Source: Nitrosomonas sp.
GTDB lineage: Bacteria; Pseudomonadota; Gammaproteobacteria; Burkholderiales; Nitrosomonadaceae
NCBI GenBank assembly: GCA_028577615.1
Contig: JAJSDU010000002.1
Location: 62,001-126,000, forward strand
DNA: 64,000 bases
Reading direction: 5' to 3'
Shown: one piece after another, positions 55,040 through 64,000 of the stretch
Layout of the letters: every line of letters begins with the position of its first letter
Position numbering within the stretch: the stretch's first letter is position 1
Notes under the pieces: generated by a model
What the model saw: the letters and a program-made list of their open reading frames with translations, nothing else
The model's database searches: none
What the model was told of the DNA's origin: nothing
Position numbers and translations under genes: made by a program

Positions 55040-56092
55040 ATGACAATCAGCATTACCGGTATTTTGAAAGAAGAAAGTGAAATGCTCCTCAATCATGTGT
55101 GCAAAGGTATTCCCAAAGAGCGATTGCACATACCCGGGCCGGATTTTGTAGATCGCGTATCCATTACCAATAACCGTAAACCGAGTGTTTTACGTAATCT
55201 CCAAGCCCTCTACAACCATGGTCGATTAGCAGGCAGCGGTTATTTATCTTTATTACCGGTCGATCAAGGTGTGGAACATTCCGCCGGCTCTTCTTTTGCA
55301 CCGAACCCACTGTTTTTTGATCCTGAAAATATAGTTCAGCTGGCTATAGAAGGCGGTTGTAATGGCGTCGCTTCTACGTTCGGCGTGCTCAGCAGCATCG
55401 CGCGAAAATATGCGCACAAAATACCTATGGTTCTCAAAATTAATCATAATGAATTGCTCACATTTCCCAATCACTATGACCAGACCTTATTCGCAAGCGT
55501 TGATCAGGCTTTTGATATGGGCGCCTGCGCAGTGGGTGCAACGGTTTTTTTCGGCTCTCCCGAATCGCGCCGCCAGATACAGGAAATCAGTGAAGCATTT
55601 GAACATGCACATGATCTCGGAATGGTCACAATTTTGTGGGCTTATACGCGTAACCCGGCTTTTAAGACAACGGAAAAAGACTACCATGTCAGCGCCGATT
55701 TGACTGGGCAGGCTAATCATTTGGCAGCAACTATTGGTGCAGACATCATTAAACAAAAAATGGCAATTAATAATGGCGGATTTAATGCGCTTAAATTTGG
55801 AAAAACAAGTCCAAAAGTATATGATGGATTGACCACTGATCACCCGGTTGATTTGGTTCGCTATCAAGTTGCCAATTGCTATATGGGCCGAATAGGTATG
55901 ATTAACTCTGGCGGAGAATCCGGCAGTGATGATTTACATCAGGCTGTTCGCACCGCTGTCATTAACAAACGGGCTGGTGGCATGGGACTTATTTCCGGAC
56001 GAAAAGCGTTCCAGAAGCCATTTACCGAAGGCATTAGACTACTCAACGCCATTCAGGATGTTTATATGTCACCGGAAGTTACAGTTGCATAA
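55040..56092 (+). CDS. fbaB: Class I fructose-bisphosphate aldolase, FbaB/DhnA type
   Basis: Schiff-base aldolase interconverting fructose 1,6-bisphosphate with two triose phosphates. From the ATG at 55040 the protein has 350 residues, the E. coli FbaB length. It matches that protein closely, as in [60 protein letters not shown] with the downstream [13 protein letters not shown] lysines, and [23 protein letters not shown] and AGGA lie just upstream. The frame is open to a TTG four codons earlier. It is downstream of cysB on the same strand by 63 bases, possibly co-transcribed. Confidence 0.95.
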   Translation: MTISITGILKEESEMLLNHVCKGIPKERLHIPGPDFVDRVSITNNRKPSVLRNLQALYNHGRLAGSGYLSLLPVDQGVEHSAGSSFAPNPLFFDPENIVQLAIEGGCNGVASTFGVLSSIARKYAHKIPMVLKINHNELLTFPNHYDQTLFASVDQAFDMGACAVGATVFFGSPESRRQIQEISEAFEHAHDLGMVTILWAYTRNPAFKTTEKDYHVSADLTGQANHLAATIGADIIKQKMAINNGGFNALKFGKTSPKVYDGLTTDHPVDLVRYQVANCYMGRIGMINSGGESGSDDLHQAVRTAVINKRAGGMGLISGRKAFQKPFTEGIRLLNAIQDVYMSPEVTVA

Positions 56093-56266
56093 CCTCGTTG
56101 AAATGCATAGATTAAAAATTGTGAGCACAAGAGTGATCAGCCGAATTCCTCCGGGTAGCCTTAATGTGGAACAGGTGACAGATAAACAGAAGCAGATTTA
56201 GCAGCGCTTACGTAACGTCTTAATCTAATACTGAAACCACACTTCTCATGAAGGAGGTACAAAAAA

Positions 56267-56887
56267 ATGAAAGCAATATTAAAAACCATCTCGGGATTTA
56301 TGCTTGTCGCTGCAATAGCTGCCGGATATGTAATGAGTGCAGGCGTTTACAATATCGCTGCTACCGATAAACATTGGCTGATTACAGAAAAATTAATTGA
56401 ATGGATGCGGAACAATTCAATAGCCGCCAGAGCAGATGCATTGGAAGTGCCCATCATGGAGGAAACCGAATATCTAGCCACTGGCGCAGCACACTATGAC
56501 GCAATGTGCACCATTTGTCACCTAGCTCCTGGACAAGAACTCACTGAACTTGCGCAAGGCCTGTATCCACAAGCGCCATTATTTCATCAGCGTAAATCGC
56601 TAACAGACACGGATGCCATCGAAAATCAAGCAAAAACCTATTTCTGGGTCATTAAAAACGGCATAAAAATGACTGCAATGCCCGCATGGGGATTAACGCA
56701 TGATGATGAAACAATATGGGCAATGGCGTTTTTTATCCAGCAACTCGGCAACATGTCAGCTGATGAATATCACAAACTTATCAGCAAGCATGGCGATAGC
56801 GATGGACATGAACATCAGCATGATCACCATAACCACAATCATCAAGATGGATACGACTCTCATCATCAGGACAAGGATATTGACTAA
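56267..56887 (+). CDS. Monoheme cytochrome c with histidine-rich C-terminal tail
   Basis: Periplasmic, membrane-anchored class I cytochrome c. The 206-residue protein has an N-terminal membrane/signal segment (~8-28). Heme is bound at Cys81-Cys84-His85 (AMCTICHLAPG), with Met138 in MTAMPAWG the likely second ligand and WAMAFFIQQL as the closing helix. Residues 175-206 form a tail with ten histidines and many acidic residues (HEHQHDHHNHNHQDG), which should bind Cu, Ni or Zn. A perfect AAGGAGGT ribosome binding site lies eight bases before the ATG, the best in the window, implying high expression. Electron partners are unknown; no oxidase or copper-handling gene is adjacent. Confidence 0.9.
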   Translation: MKAILKTISGFMLVAAIAAGYVMSAGVYNIAATDKHWLITEKLIEWMRNNSIAARADALEVPIMEETEYLATGAAHYDAMCTICHLAPGQELTELAQGLYPQAPLFHQRKSLTDTDAIENQAKTYFWVIKNGIKMTAMPAWGLTHDDETIWAMAFFIQQLGNMSADEYHKLISKHGDSDGHEHQHDHHNHNHQDGYDSHHQDKDID

Positions 56888-57005
56888 TCACTTCCAGATA
56901 ATTCCGGCGAGAACCTGCTCAATAGACGATATTAATACAATATTTTCGTTAAGAGCGATAGAGTCAGCGCTATAGCTTCTTCTTTTCTATAAAAAATAGG
57001 TCAGA

Positions 57006-57248
57006 TCAGAGTCTCGCAGTCCATTCTTCCGGTGTGTAAGTCTTCATTGATAATGCATGAATATCCTGTTTCATTTTTTCACCCAGCGCTTGATAGACTA
57101 ATTGATGCTGTTGAATCGTGCGCCTGCCTCTAAACTTGGAACTCACAATAATTGCCTGGAAATGGTATCCATCATCCCCATCTATCTGCACCAACTCACA
57201 GGGCAATGAATTCTCAATATGTTGCTTTATAGCATCTGCAGTTATCAT
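57006..57248 (-). CDS. BolA family protein, IbaG-like
   Basis: Small protein that works with monothiol glutaredoxin in iron-sulfur cluster handling. The 80-residue sequence has GDDGYHFQAIIVSSKFRGRR, the helix QQHQLVYQALGEKM, and the C-terminal IHALSMKTYTPEEW, which resembles IbaG/YrbA (IHAVSIKAYTPAEW) more than BolA itself. It lies between the cytochrome gene (convergent) and lon, 175 bases from lon's stop on the same strand. In many proteobacteria IbaG is encoded with murA; that link is not seen here. Confidence 0.88.
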   Translation of the reverse strand: MITADAIKQHIENSLPCELVQIDGDDGYHFQAIIVSSKFRGRRTIQQHQLVYQALGEKMKQDIHALSMKTYTPEEWTARL

Positions 57249-57423
57249 TTATATGATTCCATAGATTAAAATCTAAAAATGTAGCGACAATTCTCTCGAA
57301 CGAATCCGAATTCACAAAGAACTCCCATCAAATATCGGCATATAACCCTGGAAAGACGGTGAATTTATTATTAAAGCTGAGAAATCAAAGAATCAGGAAA
57401 ATGAAATAGAATTTTTCAGCCCG

Positions 57424-59838
57424 TTAATGTTTAATCACGTCCCCGCCAGCTATTTCATCTTTTGCATTTTTTTGTAAGGCAGCCGGTGAAATCGCCGGAG
57501 AAACGGGTCTCGGTCTATGCTCCAGAGCAATATCAAGAACCTGATCAATCCACTTCACGGGTTTGATTATCAAATGATCTTTGATATTTTCGGGAATATC
57601 AGTAAGATCCTTGACATTCTTTTCAGGAATAATCACACATTTAATGCCACCGCGATGCGCTGCCAGCAATTTTTCCTTGAGTCCGCCAATAGGCAGAACT
57701 TCACCCCTCAAGGTAATTTCACCAGTCATCGCCACATCCGATCTGACAGCGATTCCAGTCAGCACGGAAACCATTGCCACGCATATACCGATTCCCGCAC
57801 TTGGTCCATCTTTTGGTGTAGCCCCCTCTGGCAAATGAATATGTATATCATTCTTCTGATAGAAATCTTCCGCGATTCCCAATCGATGCGACCGGCCTCG
57901 GACGACCGATAAGGCAGCCTGTATTGACTCTTGCATAACTTCTCCAAGTTTTCCGGTAGTAATGGTTTTACCTTTACCAGGCAAAACAACAGATTCTATG
58001 GTCAACAATTCACCGCCAACTTCAGTCCAAGCCAATCCCGTAACCTGTCCGATCTGATTTTCCTTCTCGGCAACACCATAAGAAAAACGTCGGACGCCAA
58101 GAAATTTGTCTAGATTGCGCGCTGTTACGGAAACCTTGTCACCATCTTGCTCCAGCAAAAGCATTTTTACCGCTTTCCTGCAAATTTTTGAAATTTCACG
58201 CTCCAAAGCCCGGACACCTGATTCCCGTGTGTAATATCGAATAGTATCACGCAAAGCCACATCGGACAGAATCAGCTCAGATTTCTTCAAACCATGGTTC
58301 TTCATTTGTTTAGGCAATAGATACTTTAACGCGATGCTGAGTTTTTCATCTTCAGTATATCCGGACAATCGGATTACTTCCAAACGATCAAGCAACGCAG
58401 GTGGAATATTCAGCGAGTTTGCAGTTGCCACAAACATCACGTCAGACAGGTCGTATTCAACCTCAATATAATGATCTACAAAAGTGTGATTTTGTTCAGG
58501 ATCAAGCACCTCCAGTAACGCGGAAGAAGGATCACCGCGAAAATCCATGCCCATCTTGTCGACTTCGTCCAGCAAAAACAATGGATTCTTAACGCCCACC
58601 TTGGTCATATTGTGACAAATTTTTCCAGGCATTGAGCCGATATACGTCTTCCGATGTCCGCGTATTTCTGCTTCGTCCCGAACGCCACCCAAAGCCATGC
58701 GCACAAATTTTCTATTAACCGCGCGAGCAATAGACTGTCCGAGTGATGTTTTACCAACGCCAGGCGGTCCGACCAGACACAGTATCGGTGCCTTCATTTT
58801 GTCGACTCGCTGTTGTACAGCCAGATACTCTATAATTCTTTCCTTAACCTTTTCAAGCCCATAATGATCTTCATCCAAAATACTTTTTGCAGCCTTAAGA
58901 TCTCTACTGATTTTGCTTCTTTTCTTCCAAGGTAAGCCGACCAATGCGTCAATATAATTACGAACCACCGTTGCTTCTGCTGACATGGGTGACATCAATC
59001 GCAACTTTCTGAGCTCAGTCTCTGCTTTTTCACGCGCCTCTTTCGGCATATGAGCGGCCTTGATCTTCCGTTCTATCTCCTCCAGATCTGCGCCATCTTC
59101 TCCCTCTCCCAGCTCCTTCTGAATCGCTTTTACCTGCTCATTCAGATAGTAGTCGCGCTGACTTTTTTCCATTTGCCGTTTAACCCTGCCTCGGATTCGT
59201 TTCTCAACCTGAAGAATATCAAGTTCAGTCTCCAATAATCCAAGCAAATGTTCGAGTCTTGTTTGTACATCGAAAATTTCCAATACCTCCTGCTTCTGCT
59301 CAAGTTTGAGCGGAAGATAAGCCGCAATCGTGTCGGCCAGACGTCCTGCTTCATCAATTCCGCCAAGAGAAGTTATGATTTCAGGAGGAATTTTTTTATT
59401 AAGCTTTACATACTGATCAAATTGAGTCATCAATGCTCTACGCATGGCCTCGGTCTCTGGAGATTCATTCTTTTCTTCTTCGATCTGAACGGCTTTCGCG
59501 TTGAAGTGTGTGTCTGAATCAATCAAATCCAGAATGCGTGCCCGCTGACTGCCTTCAACCAACACTTTAACAGTGCCATCAGGAAGCTTCAGCATTTGCA
59601 GAATGTTTGCAATACTGCATACAGTATACATATCATGCGGGGCAGGCTCGTCCTTTGAAGCTATTTTCTGCGCCACCAGAAGAATACTCTTATTGGTTTC
59701 CATTGCGAGCTCAAGTGCTTTTATTGATTTCTGCCGTCCGACAAATAGCGGAATCACCATGTGCGGAAACACGACAACATCTCTAAGCGGAAGTAATGGC
59801 AGAATCAGCTGTTCGGAATTATCAATGTTAGAATTCAT
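57424..59838 (-). CDS. lon: Lon ATP-dependent protease
   Basis: Degrades damaged and short-lived regulatory proteins; in type II toxin-antitoxin systems such as relBE the antitoxin is often a substrate. The 804-residue protein has the LON N-terminal domain (LPLLPLRDVVVFPHMVIPLF), an AAA+ domain with Walker A GPPGVGKTSLGQS, and the Ser-Lys protease domain with PKDGPSAGIGI (serine) and GGLKEKLLAAHRGG (lysine). It ends the tig-clpP-clpX-lon series but is separated from clpX by 491 bases, so it probably has its own promoter. In many relatives hupB follows lon; here bolA does. Confidence 0.97.
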   Translation of the reverse strand: MNSNIDNSEQLILPLLPLRDVVVFPHMVIPLFVGRQKSIKALELAMETNKSILLVAQKIASKDEPAPHDMYTVCSIANILQMLKLPDGTVKVLVEGSQRARILDLIDSDTHFNAKAVQIEEEKNESPETEAMRRALMTQFDQYVKLNKKIPPEIITSLGGIDEAGRLADTIAAYLPLKLEQKQEVLEIFDVQTRLEHLLGLLETELDILQVEKRIRGRVKRQMEKSQRDYYLNEQVKAIQKELGEGEDGADLEEIERKIKAAHMPKEAREKAETELRKLRLMSPMSAEATVVRNYIDALVGLPWKKRSKISRDLKAAKSILDEDHYGLEKVKERIIEYLAVQQRVDKMKAPILCLVGPPGVGKTSLGQSIARAVNRKFVRMALGGVRDEAEIRGHRKTYIGSMPGKICHNMTKVGVKNPLFLLDEVDKMGMDFRGDPSSALLEVLDPEQNHTFVDHYIEVEYDLSDVMFVATANSLNIPPALLDRLEVIRLSGYTEDEKLSIALKYLLPKQMKNHGLKKSELILSDVALRDTIRYYTRESGVRALEREISKICRKAVKMLLLEQDGDKVSVTARNLDKFLGVRRFSYGVAEKENQIGQVTGLAWTEVGGELLTIESVVLPGKGKTITTGKLGEVMQESIQAALSVVRGRSHRLGIAEDFYQKNDIHIHLPEGATPKDGPSAGIGICVAMVSVLTGIAVRSDVAMTGEITLRGEVLPIGGLKEKLLAAHRGGIKCVIIPEKNVKDLTDIPENIKDHLIIKPVKWIDQVLDIALEHRPRPVSPAISPAALQKNAKDEIAGGDVIKH

Positions 59839-60329
59839 ATCTATCCAATGCCTGTATTTAAATTAATCATGCTCTTTCATTGATCAAGCTTTAACATCCA
59901 ATTTCTACTCAACTCAATAGAAACTATGTAGTGAAGAAATATATATGTCAGAATCCTATGAACAAAAGATATCTAAAAATGACATATAGCCATTTTTCAA
60001 AAACTCAAGATGAATATACAGGAATCTGTATTCGATTTGGCAACAAATTAGATACGTTTTTTTGTGTTTTATTGATATGCATCAGACCAACAGTCTTATT
60101 GACCCCGCCATAAAAAGCAGGTCTAAAATTGAAACAACAGAACGATACCCTATCAGGGGCAGGAATCTCTGGCAGAGGGAGATGATTATCAGCAAATACC
60201 AGAAGTGATGATGCTCCGGAATGCCAGTGTCTGATTGCAAAAATAAAACTTACGATCTCCAGGAATTCTCACATGCTTCAGAAAAACATATTCATCATGA
60301 AATTATTATCAAACCAGTGCAATTAAACA
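59839..60329. other. clpX-lon intergenic region
   Basis: 491 AT-rich bases with no recognisable gene. It should contain the clpX terminator and the lon promoter, perhaps sigma-32 dependent; CTTGATC at about 59882-59888 on the minus strand vaguely resembles a heat-shock -35, but no matching -10 stands out. An 8-bp inverted pair (59943-59950 and 59980-59987) is too widely spaced to call. Confidence 0.35.
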
Positions 60330-61607
60330 CTAGCTAGAAGTTTTAGCGACTTTCTGTTGATCAGAGTAAATCAGAATCGGCTTAATGTCTTCACTTGCCA
60401 AATTATAATCAATCACGACTTTAGCGACATTCTCCATTGATGGCAGATCGTACATAATATCGAGAAGAATCTCCTCCATAATTGAGCGCAACCCACGAGC
60501 CCCGGTTTTACGAGACAACGCTTTCTTGGCGATTGCTCTAAGTGCAGGTTCACGAAATTCCAGTTCCACACCACCTTCCATGTTGAACATTTTCCAATAC
60601 TGCTTAACCAATGCATTCTTAGGTTCAGTCAAAATCTGGATAAGCGCTTCTTCATTTAATTCATCCAGCGTCGCCACAACCGGTAAACGACCGACGAATT
60701 CAGGTATCAAGCCAAACTTCACTAAGTCTTCAGGCTCAACACTCTGCAGTACCTTATTGATATTTTTACGGTTATTACTTCTGACATCGGCGCCAAAACC
60801 AATACCGCCCTTTTCGGTGCGAGCAAGAATTACTTTATCAAGACCATCGAACGCACCACCACAAATAAATAAGATATTTGTGGTATCAACTTGAACAAAC
60901 TCCTGATTAGGATGTTTACGCCCACCTTGCGGTGGAACCATCGCTATTGTTCCTTCTATCAACTTTAATAATGCCTGCTGAACACCTTCACCGGAAACAT
61001 CACGCGTAATCGAAGGATTATCCGATTTACGTGATATTTTATCAATTTCATCAATATAGACGATACCACGCTGCGCTTTCTCGGCATCATAATTACATTT
61101 TTGCAGCAGCTTCTGAATGATGTTTTCAACGTCCTCACCGACATAACCGGCTTCAGTCAACGCAGTTGCGTCCGCCATGATAAAAGGTACATCCAAAAGA
61201 CGTGCCAATGTTTGAGCAAGTAATGTTTTACCGGAGCCCGTTGGACCGATTAACAGAATATTACTTTTAGATAATTCAATCTCATCGCCATCTGTTCCTT
61301 TTGCTAGATTCTTCAAGCGTTTGTAGTGATTATAGACAGCAACAGATAAAATCTTTTTGGCCGAATCCTGGCCAATAACATATTGATTTAATGTCTGACG
61401 AATTTCATGTGGTACCGGCAAACTGGATTTAACCAGTTTAGTTGCTTCGTCTCCCTGCATTTCTTCACGAATGATATCATTACAAAGCTCAATACACTCG
61501 TCGCAAATAAAAACCGAAGGGCCGGCAATCAGCTTTCTGACTTCATGCTGACTTTTACCACAAAAAGAACAATAAAGCAGTTTCTCGCTACCCGTTTTTT
61601 CTGGCAT
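60330..61607 (-). CDS. clpX: ClpX, ATP-binding unfoldase of the ClpXP protease
   Basis: AAA+ unfoldase that feeds substrates to ClpP. The 425-residue protein has the N-terminal zinc-binding domain with four cysteines ([13 protein letters not shown] and [12 protein letters not shown]), Walker [19 protein letters not shown], Walker B YIDEIDKI, the pore loop [10 protein letters not shown], and the ClpP-docking region with IGF ([12 protein letters not shown]). It lies 115 bases after clpP on the same strand. Confidence 0.97.
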   Translation of the reverse strand: MPEKTGSEKLLYCSFCGKSQHEVRKLIAGPSVFICDECIELCNDIIREEMQGDEATKLVKSSLPVPHEIRQTLNQYVIGQDSAKKILSVAVYNHYKRLKNLAKGTDGDEIELSKSNILLIGPTGSGKTLLAQTLARLLDVPFIMADATALTEAGYVGEDVENIIQKLLQKCNYDAEKAQRGIVYIDEIDKISRKSDNPSITRDVSGEGVQQALLKLIEGTIAMVPPQGGRKHPNQEFVQVDTTNILFICGGAFDGLDKVILARTEKGGIGFGADVRSNNRKNINKVLQSVEPEDLVKFGLIPEFVGRLPVVATLDELNEEALIQILTEPKNALVKQYWKMFNMEGGVELEFREPALRAIAKKALSRKTGARGLRSIMEEILLDIMYDLPSMENVAKVVIDYNLASEDIKPILIYSDQQKVAKTSS

Positions 61608-61722
61608 ATTAATCTATCCTGACAGCATCAAACTAGTGACGCTTACTTGTAAAAACAGCACTCTATATATCGTGATGCGATAGTTAATGCAACTTGTCAC
61701 TTATATTTCTTCCACAGCTTCT

Positions 61723-62370
61723 TTAATTTTTATCGGTTGCCACGTCTCGATGCGTCAAAACGGCATCAATTAATCCATACTTAACCGATTCTTCCGCACT
61801 CATAAAATTATCCCGATCAGTATCTTTCTCTATTTCAGACACGGGTTGCCCGGTGTGATGCGCCATGATCCCATTGAGCTTTGATTTCAAATAAAGAATT
61901 TCTCTAGCATGGATTTCTATATCGGAGGCCTGACCTTGAAATCCTCCGAGCGGTTGGTGAATCATAACACGTGAATTCGGCAGACAGTAGCGCTTCCCTT
62001 TCGCACCCGCCGTCAGTAACAGCGCCCCCATGCTTGCAGCCTGTCCGATACATAATGTACTGATATCAGGCTTAATGTATTGCATCGTATCATAAATAGC
62101 AAGCCCCGCTGAAACCACTCCTCCGGGAGAATTGATGTACAAATGAATATCCTTCTCAGCATTTTCGGATTCAAGGAACAGCAATTGCGCCACAACAAGA
62201 TTTGCACTCGTCTCATTAACAGGGCCAACCAGAAAAACCACACGTTCCTTTAGCAACCGGGAATATATATCGTAAGCACGCTCGCCACGGCCACTCGTTT
62301 CAATAACCATTGGAATGAGTCCCAGATTTCTGGGTTCCATTCTATCGAGCGAATCAGATTCGAAATTCAT
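61723..62370 (-). CDS. clpP: ClpP, proteolytic subunit
   Basis: Barrel-forming serine protease partnered with ClpX. The 215-residue protein has the triad Ser113 ([11 protein letters not shown]), His138 (VMIHQPLGG) and Asp187 (DTDRDNFMS), offset by two from E. coli ClpP (111/136/185). The N-terminal region contains [20 protein letters not shown]. The ATG at 62370 is one base beyond the tig stop, and GGGAG inside the end of tig lies nine bases upstream, so tig and clpP should be co-translated from one transcript. Confidence 0.97.
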   Translation of the reverse strand: MNFESDSLDRMEPRNLGLIPMVIETSGRGERAYDIYSRLLKERVVFLVGPVNETSANLVVAQLLFLESENAEKDIHLYINSPGGVVSAGLAIYDTMQYIKPDISTLCIGQAASMGALLLTAGAKGKRYCLPNSRVMIHQPLGGFQGQASDIEIHAREILYLKSKLNGIMAHHTGQPVSEIEKDTDRDNFMSAEESVKYGLIDAVLTHRDVATDKN

Positions 62371-62371
62371 A

Positions 62372-63685
62372 TTAAGCGACTCCCATCAATTCATCAAAAG
62401 TCACGGACTTCTCAATCACATTAACCCGCTCCAACACCCACTGCACAACATTTTCTTCCAATGCAAGCGATTCCGCATCCCGCAACCGTTCTTCGGAAGC
62501 ATAATGCCACTTAATTACTTCTTCCGGATTATCATACGCCTGCGCAGCCTCTTCAATCACACTACGCACTTGCTCGGCTGTAGCTTTCAGATGATGGACT
62601 TTCATTAACTCGCCCAGAATAAGTCCCAGCTTGATACGATGTTCCGCCTTTTCTTTAAACAAATCCGGTTTTAGTTGCATTTCACTCGTCTCCAGTCCTC
62701 TCGCAACCAGATCTTGACGCGCATTTTCCATCAACCGCGCTATCTCCTGATTCACCAGAATATTAGGCGCATCAATAGGATTGACATCCATTAAGCAGCG
62801 CATTATTTGCGTTTTGAGCTTACTTTTAATTTGCCGCGCAACTTCACGCTCAAGGTCATGATGTACTGCATCACGCATCTTATCCACATCGCCATCGGCG
62901 ATACCTAACAATCTGGCAAAATCAGAATTGACTTCTGGAAGTACGGGCAATTCCACCGACTTCAACTTAACCGTGAAAGTTACTACTTTCCCGGCTACAT
63001 CCTTGCCATGATAATCATCGGAAAAAGTGACTTCAAAAGATTTTTCCTCATCAAGAGACATACCGACAATGGCATCTTCAAAATCTTTCATATACTTACC
63101 TTTTCCCACAATCAGGAGAACATCGGTCGCCTGGCCGCCTTCAAAGTCTTTTCCTTCCAATGTGCCGCGATAATCAATCTTAACGCGATCCCCTTCCATG
63201 ACCGCCCGATTTACTGTTTGATATTGCACATGTTGTTTACGTATCATTTCAATGGTTTTATCAACATCGCCCGCACCAACTGTCGTCAAAGGCTTCTCTA
63301 TGTTAACCTGCTCAAGATTGCCAAAAACAATTTGCGGAAAAACCTCAAATTTAGCGTTGAATACTAATTCAGCGGACTTCTCACTATCGCTATCATGCTG
63401 TTTGACTTCATAACTTGGATAGCCCACGACCTGCAAGTCATGCTTTTTGACAACATCGGCAAATTTACCCTGTAGAACATCTCCGACGACTTCCTGCTGT
63501 ACTTGCGCACCATATCTTTGTGAAACCAATTTAAAAGGGACTTTCCCAGGGCGAAATCCGTGCATTTTGGTTTTTTTCGCTAATTCCTTCAGACGCTTGT
63601 TAACTTCATCCTGAATCTGCTCCTGAGGAATCGAGATCTCTATTCGACGCTCCAATGCACCGAGATTTTCAACATTTGATTGCAT
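62372..63685 (-). CDS. tig: Trigger factor
   Basis: Ribosome-bound chaperone and prolyl isomerase that meets nascent chains. From the ATG at 63683-63685 the protein has 437 residues (E. coli 432). It carries the ribosome-docking signature [19 protein letters not shown], the PPIase domain [20 protein letters not shown], and a helical C-terminal domain. AGGA lies six bases before the ATG. The frame stays open for 47 codons upstream, but that part runs into the tRNA-Leu gene and is not coding. Confidence 0.96.
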   Translation of the reverse strand: MQSNVENLGALERRIEISIPQEQIQDEVNKRLKELAKKTKMHGFRPGKVPFKLVSQRYGAQVQQEVVGDVLQGKFADVVKKHDLQVVGYPSYEVKQHDSDSEKSAELVFNAKFEVFPQIVFGNLEQVNIEKPLTTVGAGDVDKTIEMIRKQHVQYQTVNRAVMEGDRVKIDYRGTLEGKDFEGGQATDVLLIVGKGKYMKDFEDAIVGMSLDEEKSFEVTFSDDYHGKDVAGKVVTFTVKLKSVELPVLPEVNSDFARLLGIADGDVDKMRDAVHHDLEREVARQIKSKLKTQIMRCLMDVNPIDAPNILVNQEIARLMENARQDLVARGLETSEMQLKPDLFKEKAEHRIKLGLILGELMKVHHLKATAEQVRSVIEEAAQAYDNPEEVIKWHYASEERLRDAESLALEENVVQWVLERVNVIEKSVTFDELMGVA

Positions 63686-63794
63686 TAAATTTCCTGATAT
63701 CCTGAATCGATTACAATTAAAAACGAGTAAATTAGATAAAAAACGTAAAGCCTTACTATGGCCAATGAATCGCAGTCTATTTTCGAGCCCTTGC

Positions 63795-63879
<85 letters not shown>

Positions 63880-63928
63880 AATAACAGGGAACAATTCACT
63901 TATTTATTATTTTATTCGAAGCCAGCCG

Positions 63929-63934
63929 ATTATA
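63929..63934 (-). promoter_or_regulatory. -10 element of the tRNA-Leu gene
   Basis: A perfect TATAAT on the minus strand lies 50 bases before the mature tRNA 5' end, giving a leader of about 43 bases to be processed. No strong -35 is visible 16-18 bases upstream. Confidence 0.4.
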
Positions 63935-64000
63935 CCTTGTTATTCCATGATAAGCACTTAGGGCGCTGCCTGGCATGCAATGATTTCTCCAGTGATTGCT

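Noticed and set aside
59943..59987. 8-bp inverted pair in the clpX-lon gap
   Set aside because: Short arms separated by 29 AT-rich bases; no T-run and no symmetry that suggests a binding site.

Overview
The window reads as chromosomal DNA of a betaproteobacterium. Gene content and order suggest the Nitrosomonas/Nitrosospira group: a CysJ-less cysI-DUF934-cysH-cysD-cysN block, an extended DppC-type permease with a two-domain ATPase, HemJ, and AT-rich codon use. No amo, hao or rRNA gene is present, so this placement is inference. Most of the window is housekeeping sequence. I saw no intact insertion sequence, prophage, CRISPR array or secretion island.

Layout. 1-6 kb (minus strand): start of typA, inorganic pyrophosphatase, and a very large MASE1-PAS-GGDEF-EAL protein. 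6.1-6.7 kb: a relBE toxin-antitoxin pair with its own promoter. 6.9-14.7 kb (minus): DUF3422 protein, 5-oxoprolinase-type hydantoinase, M48 protease, LemA. 15-19 kb (plus): penicillin-acylase-family hydrolase, then a type III ornithine/lysine decarboxylase with a promoter and a 21-codon upstream ORF. 19-20.4 kb (minus): thyA-folA. 20.7-26.6 kb: leucyl aminopeptidase, HD-GYP protein, acetyl-CoA synthetase, MBL hydrolase. 26.6-30.7 kb (minus): three small envelope genes, then cheR-cheD-cheB behind a very good sigma-28 promoter. 31-33 kb: two-component pair. 33.5-39.6 kb: ABC permease, double ATPase, prfC, yicC. 39.6-40.4 kb: a REP-like inverted repeat and a frame-shifted remnant of a formylglycine-generating-enzyme domain. 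40.4-44.1 kb: RhlE helicase, HemJ, dodecin, DUF6629 protein, and a frame-shifted RimB-like retropepsin. 44.1-53.4 kb (minus): assimilatory sulfate reduction (cysI, DUF934, cysH, cysD, cysN) followed by a 1179-residue flavin/iron-sulfur protein; cysB is divergent at 54 kb. 55-57.2 kb: class I aldolase, a cytochrome c with a histidine-rich tail, and bolA. 57.4-63.9 kb (minus): tRNA-Leu, tig, clpP, clpX, lon.

How the genes fit together. CysD/CysN make APS. CysH carries the paired cysteines of an APS reductase, so no APS kinase is needed, and none is seen. CysI reduces sulfite, but no CysJ flavoprotein is encoded here; the large GltD/PyrK-like fusion downstream of cysN is a candidate electron donor. 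CysB probably controls the set. Tig, ClpP, ClpX and Lon form the usual protein-quality-control block. Two c-di-GMP proteins and the orphan che genes point to motility or surface regulation.

The most interesting signals are the decarboxylase leader ORF, the GltD/PyrK-like fusion beside CysJ-less sulfate reduction, the sigma-28 promoter of the che genes, and two decayed genes that become visible only when frames are joined. I found no clearly new defence or mobile system.
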